NCBI RefSeq assembly: GCF_945859705.1
Contig: NC_079137.1
Span: 30,871,322 to 30,935,321, forward strand
Direction: 5' to 3'
Source: Episyrphus balteatus
Lineage: Eukaryota > Arthropoda > Insecta > Diptera > Syrphidae
Length of the DNA: 64,000 nucleotides
Shown: one piece after another, positions 57,811 through 64,000 of the stretch
How the letters are laid out: each line of letters starts with the position of its first letter
Position numbering within the stretch: position 1 is the stretch's first letter
Notes under the pieces: generated by a model
The model's database searches: none
Told to the model about the DNA's origin: nothing
Seen by the model: the letters and a program-made list of their open reading frames with translations, nothing else
Made by a program: the position numbers and the translations under genes

Positions 57811-60712
57811 AATAACCAATTGATACTTTGTATAAAATAAAATTGAATAGTATATTATTTTTTAAATTTTACTTTGTAAGTAGCTTTAAACAACAAGAGC
57901 AATTCCTTAATACTAAAATCCTATTTTTAATGTCGTCGACTAAGATTAAGTTTATAAAACATTGGAAAAAACATTTTTCATCAACCTTCCGGTTTAAGTT
58001 TTTGCAATAATAAAAATAATATACAATCTCTCTCTAGCGATTTCCAACTTTCTTTTGTCCTGATTCAATGAAAAATCTTAAATAAACACAAAAATCAAAA
58101 TTAATATATTCACCTTTCCAAGTTTCAAGGTAAAATAAATAAGAAAAAAAAAAAAAAAACAAAAACACTTCAACTCCAGTGTCAGGTAAATAGAGCACCT
58201 TCCCATATATCGCCCACTCTCTGGTTAGCAAAATAAAAAAAATCAAAGTCCCATGTGTATTTCCTCGCAGCAAGCGAATAAACACACATATGCGAGTGAG
58301 ACTGGTTGTTAACAGAGAGACACAAAACTCGAGAATAAACATTTCATACGACCCTGGCTTCTGGGTTACAAAAGCTATGAAACAGCTTAGCCACAATGAG
58401 CATTCCAATTATTGCAATGTTCGGGGCTACACAAAAACTTAACTCTCCCGGGTGGTCGTGATTTGATTCCGATTTTCATTGTTCATCAGATTCATTCATA
58501 GATCATTTCGAAAAAACACAACACAGTGGAACAAAATGAGTTTTTTGAAAGCAAACATTTGTAATTGGGAAGTTTGTGATTGATTAGGACTGATTGCATC
58601 CTCGATGGAACGGGACATGTTTTTTTGAAGAACATCATCAACAAAAATATTTATGGAAAATATATTAGGTGAAAATTTTCATCAGTTTTTCAATTATGTC
58701 CCACAGTCAAATCATTCGAAAGTAATAGTAATTCATTGACATGCTATTAAATGGTTGTACAACAGAGACTTGTGAACTAAATGACTATGGTCTGTTTCAT
58801 AGAATATTTTGAGTTCCTGGTACCAATCTATTTGAACATATTTCTCATTGACTTACCGCAAAACTCCCATATACTACAACACTTCAACCTCCAATCCGAC
58901 ACTCGTCAAACAACGCGTCAAACACTGTACTACCTACTTGTGCTCTGCTGTGCTGTCCAATATTATAAAATGATGATGCTACTGCTGCAACACTTGAGAA
59001 TCAGTGCATTCAGCAGAGCAGTGCCAGCAGCCAATGGATCCTTAGCCAACTGATTTTCGATTCGTAACCAGGAAGCCACCACTTCAGCCGTTTCTGGTTT
59101 GATGGTGAATTGGTGTTAACACCACACACCATCCCGCTTGTCCATTCGCCATCATTTAGGTCGTAGGATAGAAAAGTCTTCATCATCGACTTCGTCAATG
59201 AACAATTGGCAATTTGTATGATATTCATAAAATACCGTTGAACATGACGAGGGTGTCATATCATGATGCATCATCAGCTGATTTTCTTTTGAGACACGAC
59301 ACGGATTCCAAAAGGACGACTTCTATAAGATGAGCAAAACGAAAAACGAAGGCAAAGGAGCTTTTGGATCGTTCTCCCCCAACATCACACACAACATGCC
59401 ACAACAAAACACTGCCTACGTGGCATAAATCCTTTCCATTTATTCTTATGGGTTTTTTCCTTTAGCCTATCTCACGTCCCACCACCGAGTAGCAGCAAGC
59501 GCCTTGGTTTGATGCCTTCATCTCGGCTGTAGTGTATACAATTTGAATAGAAACCATGGAAACATAATGCGCCACAAAGTCCTGAATGACGACGATGACG
59601 ACAACGGGTCGAGTCCGTTTCGAGTGGGTAAGTCGCTTGTCTGGCAGAGTATATATGAAATGCTGCAAGCAACATCGTCCTTTCCTTGTATACAGTATAG
59701 TATCTATCTTTACCGCCTCTCAAAGATGCTCTCCATTCAATACAAGAGTGGCTTTCATTTGTGGGTTTTTTTTTTTTTGTATTTCTTTCCCAATGCTCTA
59801 TAGCTGTTTCTTTCTTTTTTTTCTGAAGTGTGACAAGAACAAGAAAAAAAATTAGAAACACTCGAAGACTTTTTTGCTTATAAGAGAGTGAATGATGATC
59901 AGACGGGGAGCGCCCTCTTTTCAAGCAATACTTTACAGAATCGCGTTTTTTTTTCTTTTTTGCTTTACGATGAAAAAATGACAAATGTGTCATGGAATTA
60001 ATGAAAGAAAGCACTTCCCATACCTATACCTGAGTCACTTACAACAGTAGTTGTTGATGTGTGTGAGAGGAAGTGGTTTCAGGTTTGCGGTATAAAAATT
60101 ATCTCTTTTTTGGTAATACCATGATAACGGTAGACGAATAGTCATAGCAGTTATTAAAGAAATTCTTGATTTTGATTCCGATTTCCTAGTAAGGTTTTTC
60201 TGAAATTTCCGGTTCACAGAATGTAACTGTTGGTAAATTATATGATTAACACAACAATTATCGGTAAAACATTATTGAGTGAATGATATGTTGTATTTTA
60301 CACGTATTGAAAAGACTTTGGTATGGTCTTCATATCGTGGGCACAACGCCAAAACCACGAATCTGCAAAATTGTAGTTTTGAGAAAAACGGCTTCAAAGT
60401 TTTGGAAACTCATGCAATCTTATGGAAACTCGTGCAACGAAAATTGATATTTTAGGCTTTTAGGCAACAGATGGAGGACTGGGGTCGATGCAGTGAATAG
60501 AGAAACCGATAACAAGGTTCATGACGCATTAAAGTGAAAATGTCAAAAAATGTACATAGATTTTTCTATCAAGTAAATTCAAAAATAAAATTACGATTTA
60601 AAATTTAAATTTTGGTTAAGATTTTCCCACAAATCTAACCAAGGGCCAAATATATATATTTTTGTATTCGAAATCTCACTTTTATTAACACTAAACAAAA
60701 AAATATCCATAA
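57811..60712. other. Non-coding stretch with a unique island (about 58.2-60.1 kb)
   Basis: The longest frame (59472-60014 minus, 180 codons) overlaps plus-strand frames of similar length and is Lys/Ser/Tyr-rich without a domain; it is not called. Unique GC-richer text such as GACGACGATGACGACAACGG (59588) alternates with T runs. If the ratchet points are real, this is the intron segment just upstream of ratchet point 2. Confidence 0.4.
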
Positions 60713-60714
60713 TA

Positions 60715-61715
60715 GACCAGTGCCAATCCGGTTTTCAGAAGGCAAAAGTTGAAGCATAAGGGTGGTGGGAAAATTGGGCAGAAAAAATCGAATGCCTTTT
60801 GTTCGATTTCACTAGTCAAAAAGTTTTTTTTTATAGAAATCAAAGTGTATTTTTCTAATGGTTTTTTGTGCGCTGAGCTCGAATTTGAAGTCAGAAAAGT
60901 TCTATCACATCACGTTTTTGACATATTACCATGCAAAAAATCAGAAAAATAGTGTTTGGGACGTTCAAAATTCAATATCTCAAAAAATTTGCCCGTTAGA
61001 GCTATTCTAGTGCTTGATTCAAATTAAAAAGGGCAATGACCATTAGAAAAGTATAATTTGGTTTCTACTGTCATTTACAGAAAAATCAATCTTAAAAATC
61101 GTTTTTTTTTTTTGTTTTTTTTTTTCAATTTTTCTCAATATTTTCTAAAACAAAAGTATAGTTCTTCCACACAATCTTAAAAAAACGGTTTTAAGCTAAA
61201 TAATTGCATTCCAAACTTTTCAAAAATCAAAAATTTTTTTGGTAACTTTTTTGATTAAAAAAAAGGCTATTTTTTCAAATTAAATTCGCCAAACATCCAA
61301 AAACATTTTTAATAGATAGAAAACATAACAAAATAATTTTTAAATAAGTTTTGTTAAAATCCAACTATTTTTGTAAAAGATAAAAATCAAAAATCAAAAA
61401 ATCATATTTTTTTGCATTTTTTTCAATATTTTTGAGGTTATAGAAAAAAATTGTTTGAGTAAAAGTTGTAGATATTTATACTACCTACAACTTTTGCATT
61501 TGACTTTTTTCGATAGGACGTCTAATTTTGACAGAAATCGTAAAAAACCATGATTTTTAACACCCACCCCACTTTTTCGCCCACCCACCCCCTTTCTCCC
61601 AATTTGTTTGTGAGCAATTTATTTTTCCCCTTTCATATACCATTTATCCTAAATTTTTCCACCACTTATATGCTGCTAATAATTATTTTATTTTCAAAAA
61701 TTATTGGCACTGGTC
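60715..61715. mobile_element. TA-flanked element with GACCAGTGCCAAT ends
   Basis: It begins GACCAGTGCCAATCC and ends TTATTGGCACTGGTC, with TA at 60713-60714 and 61716-61717, a Tc1/mariner-like arrangement of 1,001 bp. About 60820-61080 within it matches the CACTGGTCAACAA family (TTTTTTGTGCGCTGAGCTCG, TCTATCACATCACGTTTTTG). The last third matches 27590-27900. No transposase frame survives. Confidence 0.8.
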
Positions 61716-61769
61716 TATAAGTCTTTTAAATTTTTCAGGAGTAAATAAATATAAAAAAAAAAGTTACTC

Positions 61770-61800
61770 ATACGTCACAGAGCACAATTATTTCGCATAC
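61770..61800. repeat. Relic of the CACAGTGACC inverted-repeat element
   Basis: GTTACTCATACGTCACAGAGCAC resembles the left arm of 5222-5486 (GTTACGCATACGCCACAGTG). No partner arm nearby. Confidence 0.5.
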
Positions 61801-62224
61801 ACGACAGTGTTCCTTTCTTTTAAAAAATGCATTTCTTTTTATTACCTATATGATTAAGATTTGTTCTATTTTTCTTATAGTGCTATATATAATTTGCAAG
61901 TTTTTTGATTTGGAATTTCTGGAAACTTAAACAAAAAAAAAATATTTGTTGCATTTTACGTTTTTCGAACACAATTTTTTAAAGCATTTTAATAACTTAA
62001 AACAAGATTTTAACAAGTGTTGTTTAATATTTCTATTCAATACCTAATGTTCTCGGAAATATCGGTGATTGATTAACTTATATAACAATAATTGTAATTT
62101 TCCAGAATTGGAATTCATTTGTATGATGTATAGTTATATTCAAGTTTGATGATTCAAAATAAAAGTTTGAAAATAATTTATAGATGAATTTTTTGAAAAT
62201 ATTTAAATGAACAACGGAGATAAA
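61801..62224. other. AT-rich non-coding stretch
   Basis: Nothing recognised. Confidence 0.5.
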
Positions 62225-62226
62225 TA

Positions 62227-62878
62227 ACACTGGTTAACAAAATTAAACTTTTTTTTGTTGCAGAAACAAAAATATACTTTTCTGAAGGTTTTCGGTGTGC
62301 TGAACTCGAATCTGAAGTCAAAAAAAAATTAATCAGCTCTCGTTTTTGAAATATTACCGTTAGAAAATGCAGTACTTCGGACCTTATTCCTTTATATAAG
62401 GAAAATTTTTTGAGCATATTTAGTAACGGTTTTCATAAGTACTATTTACCACCTTTTTAAATCTGTTTAAATCTTTCCGATATTTTTTTTACTGCCCGAG
62501 ATATCCTAAGTTGTTTGGTATTTTTATAAATTTTATAACGTCATTATCTTTTATATGATATATGAAGCCAAACCCACTTACTTCAGTTTGAGATATCTCG
62601 GGCAATATAAAAGATATTGAAAAGATTTAAACAGGTGTCGAAAGATGGACACAGTTCTTATAGAAACCGTTACTAAATATGCTAAAACAATTTTCTTTAT
62701 ACAAAAGAAGAAGGTCCGCAGAATTTAAAAAAAACGTATTTTTGCATTTTCTAACGGTAATATCTCAAAAACGGGAGCTGATTAGTTGTTTCTGACTTCA
62801 GATTCGAGTTTAGCATACCAAAAACCTTCAGAAAAGTATATTTTTGTTTCGGCAACAAAACCCTTGTAAACTAGTGTA
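62227..62878. mobile_element. TA-type palindromic element, CACTGGTCAACAA family (copy at 62 kb)
   Basis: The left end ACACTGGTTAACAAAATTAAAC pairs with CCTTGTAAACTAGTGT at the right. AAATATACTTTTCTGAAGGTTTT, GAACTCGAATCTGAAGTC and TTTGAAATATTACCGTTAG recur inverted. The inner pair TGCCCGAGATATC and GATATCTCGGGCA surrounds the centre at about 62.55 kb. About 650 bp, no coding frame. Confidence 0.85.
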
Positions 62879-63540
62879 ATGTCTTGTAAAGCATCACATG
62901 AAGCTATTGCTTGAAAAATTCATACAAAAACAAACAAAAATTCTTATTTTTCTGGGCAAACCAGGTAAGGTGCAGATTTGAATTGAATTACAAAAATACA
63001 TTCCTGAACAGTAATGCACCTTTTTCATGTAGATGTGACCATTGTTTTTCAATTATTTAAACCTGCACTGGTTTAACTGGAAAATAAGGACTTACGTTTT
63101 TTCTTCTATGTTTTTAAAATATGTAAGTTATAGAATATTAAAACAAAAAATAGCCTATTAGCAATACAATACAATACAATACAATACAAACAATACGGCA
63201 ATAGCGGACATTTATAACCCATAAAGGTTTAAGTATTTTTAAGTATCGACGGTTGTTTGGAAAAAATATTATCAAAATTGGAGCTGTATTAGCAAAAGGG
63301 TGTTTTTTTTCTTTTCTAACAAACCGTTATTGGAGTTCTTAATTGTAAAATGGAATTGACTCAGACATTCAACCTTCTCATCTTCCGCTAACGAGTTAAT
63401 TACGCCGATTTTAAATCTTGGACATTACCTAACAAATTATGCTTTTATTTATGTTCGGCATTTTAAAGTGAAGCTTGCTTCTGTCGTATCTTAATATAGT
63501 TGAGTTAATGTCCGTTGGTAACGATATGGTTATATCTATA
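62879..63540. other. AT-rich stretch before the right-edge gene
   Basis: Contains an ACAAT pentanucleotide repeat (about 63161-63194) and otherwise unremarkable sequence. It may include the promoter of the gene starting at 63.6 kb. Confidence 0.4.
63161..63194. repeat. ACAAT microsatellite
   Basis: About six direct copies of ACAAT follow TTAGCAAT and end at ACAAACAATACGG. Confidence 0.9.
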
Positions 63541-63700
63541 TCATTAAGATAAAGAAAGCACTCTTCCGTTCATTACAATCTTCTAAACTTTGCATCTTTG
63601 TTCCTTTATTAGTTAATTTACGTTCATTAATTCATCAACAAACTAACAAAGAATCAAAATAACAAAATAACAAATCCAATATTTGTACACCAAGACCAAG
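63541..63700 (+). other. Candidate 5' UTR exon of the right-edge gene (start uncertain)
   Basis: CACCAAGACCAAG at 63688-63700 is followed by GTAAGTG, a consensus 5' splice site. The exon is non-coding in the frame of the downstream ATG (TAA at 63668-63670). Its 5' end is not visible; TTATATCTATATC near 63531-63543 is the only TATA-like text upstream. Confidence 0.45.
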
Positions 63701-63945
63701 GTAAGTGACGATACCCACGAGTTACATCCAATGGATTGAAACGGCAGTAAAATTAGCACGATCACATTATTTATTTATTATTAATTCAGAAGCAGCTGAA
63801 ACAGTAACCGATGACGCATTGTCGTTAAATTAGTCGAAATTGTTTGTTTTGTTTTTTTGTTTTTTTTGTTGTTCATTTTCGTAACCAAAATCAAGTGGCT
63901 GCTCCACATGTGTTAATATGGTGACATTTGTCTGCTTTGTTTCAG
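63701..63945 (+). other. Candidate 5' UTR intron (245 bases)
   Basis: It starts GTAAGTGACG and ends TTTGTCTGCTTTGTTTCAG. A branch-point-like TTAAT lies at 63913-63917, about 30 bases before the AG. Donor, branch, tract and acceptor are all in the right order and spacing for a small insect intron. Confidence 0.5.
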
Positions 63946-63951
63946 AAGTTC

Positions 63952-64000
63952 ATGTCGTTTGCAATCCGCAGTATTTTTGGCGCCATCATGGCGAATAAAA
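63952..64000 (+). CDS. N-terminus of an unidentified protein, cut by the window edge
   Basis: After the splice acceptor at 63945, AAGTTC leads into ATG at 63952. The frame stays open to the window end, giving MSFAIRSIFGAIMANK. A second in-frame ATG (63988) has a good ATCATGGCG context and could be the true start. In the spliced transcript an in-frame TAA sits 33 coding-frame bases before the exon junction, so 63952 is the first possible start in frame. The start is hydrophobic with a single Arg, which could suit a targeting or membrane-proximal N-terminus, but 16 residues do not identify a family. Strand is opposite to the two ratchet points, so this gene would be nested in or divergent from that transcription unit. 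Confidence 0.5.
   Translation, partial: MSFAIRSIFGAIMANK

Noticed and set aside
59472..60014. 180-codon minus-strand frame
   Set aside because: Lys-rich runs from poly-T, competing plus-strand frames in the same place, no domain.
62960..62980. CAGGTAAGG as a third recursive splice site on the plus strand
   Set aside because: The bases before CAG (GGGCAAAC) interrupt the pyrimidine tract, and the donor is weaker.

Overview
The window looks like non-coding nuclear DNA of an insect, most likely a fly (Diptera). It is very AT-rich. Long homopolymer runs, CAG/CTG and GAT microsatellites, TA-flanked palindromic DNA transposons and decayed non-LTR retrotransposons are mixed with less AT-rich unique islands. 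Introns appear to use CTAAT-like branch points. There are no bacterial features, and no long open reading frame that looks like a complete gene. Genus and locus cannot be named from the sequence alone.

Gene evidence is thin but coherent. Two minus-strand sites, at about 57.78 kb and 17.05 kb, have the structure of recursive splice sites (ratchet points): branch-point-like sequence, pyrimidine tract, then CAG directly abutting GTAAGT or GTATGT. They suggest that most of the window is a giant intron of a minus-strand gene. Downstream of both in the sense of transcription, at 12.47-12.74 kb, a minus-strand reading frame with gene-like codon use lies behind a good 3' splice site and ends 90 bases before an AATAAA. 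It is a candidate terminal coding exon. At the right edge (63.6-64.0 kb) a plus-strand 5' UTR exon, a 245-base intron and the first 16 codons of a gene can be read; this gene would be nested in, or divergent from, the minus-strand one.

Most of the remaining recognisable structure is mobile DNA. Three elements are hAT-like or P-like with 8-bp terminal repeats or target duplications: 8051-10093 with a damaged second copy at 20117-21650, 45569-46243, and 54602-56850. Several are palindromic or TA-flanked (Tc1/mariner-like) non-autonomous elements: 13898-14353 with relatives at 50777-51875 and 57112-57511; 21674-22891; 28819-30683; 55683-56291 and 62227-62878; 60715-61715. Others are foldback or MITE-like: 1735-2250, 5222-5486, 19059-19940, 26981-27352, 31109-31522, 34049-34229, 34971-35117, 49693-50223. 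Pol III-type (tRNA-like) boxes occur in elements at 21.2, 26.15, 39.27 and 57.68 kb. Two non-LTR retrotransposon relics keep recognisable RNase H (15.6-15.9 kb) and reverse transcriptase (32.9-33.9 kb) sequence, and a small retroposed fragment with 18-bp target duplications lies at 24.64-24.77 kb.

Between the repeats are unique islands at about 3.1-4.5, 12.4-13.5, 17.1-18.4, 23.5-24.3, 31.7-32.6, 35.3-36.9, 39.7-40.8, 43.85-44.3, 47.2-48.6, 53.0-54.3 and 58.2-60.1 kb. By position and composition they are the best candidates for intronic enhancers. The most interesting points are the pair of recursive splice sites, the dated nest of insertions at 19.96-23.06 kb with its intact empty site elsewhere in the window, and the very large palindromes that could form double-stranded RNA if transcribed in the intron.
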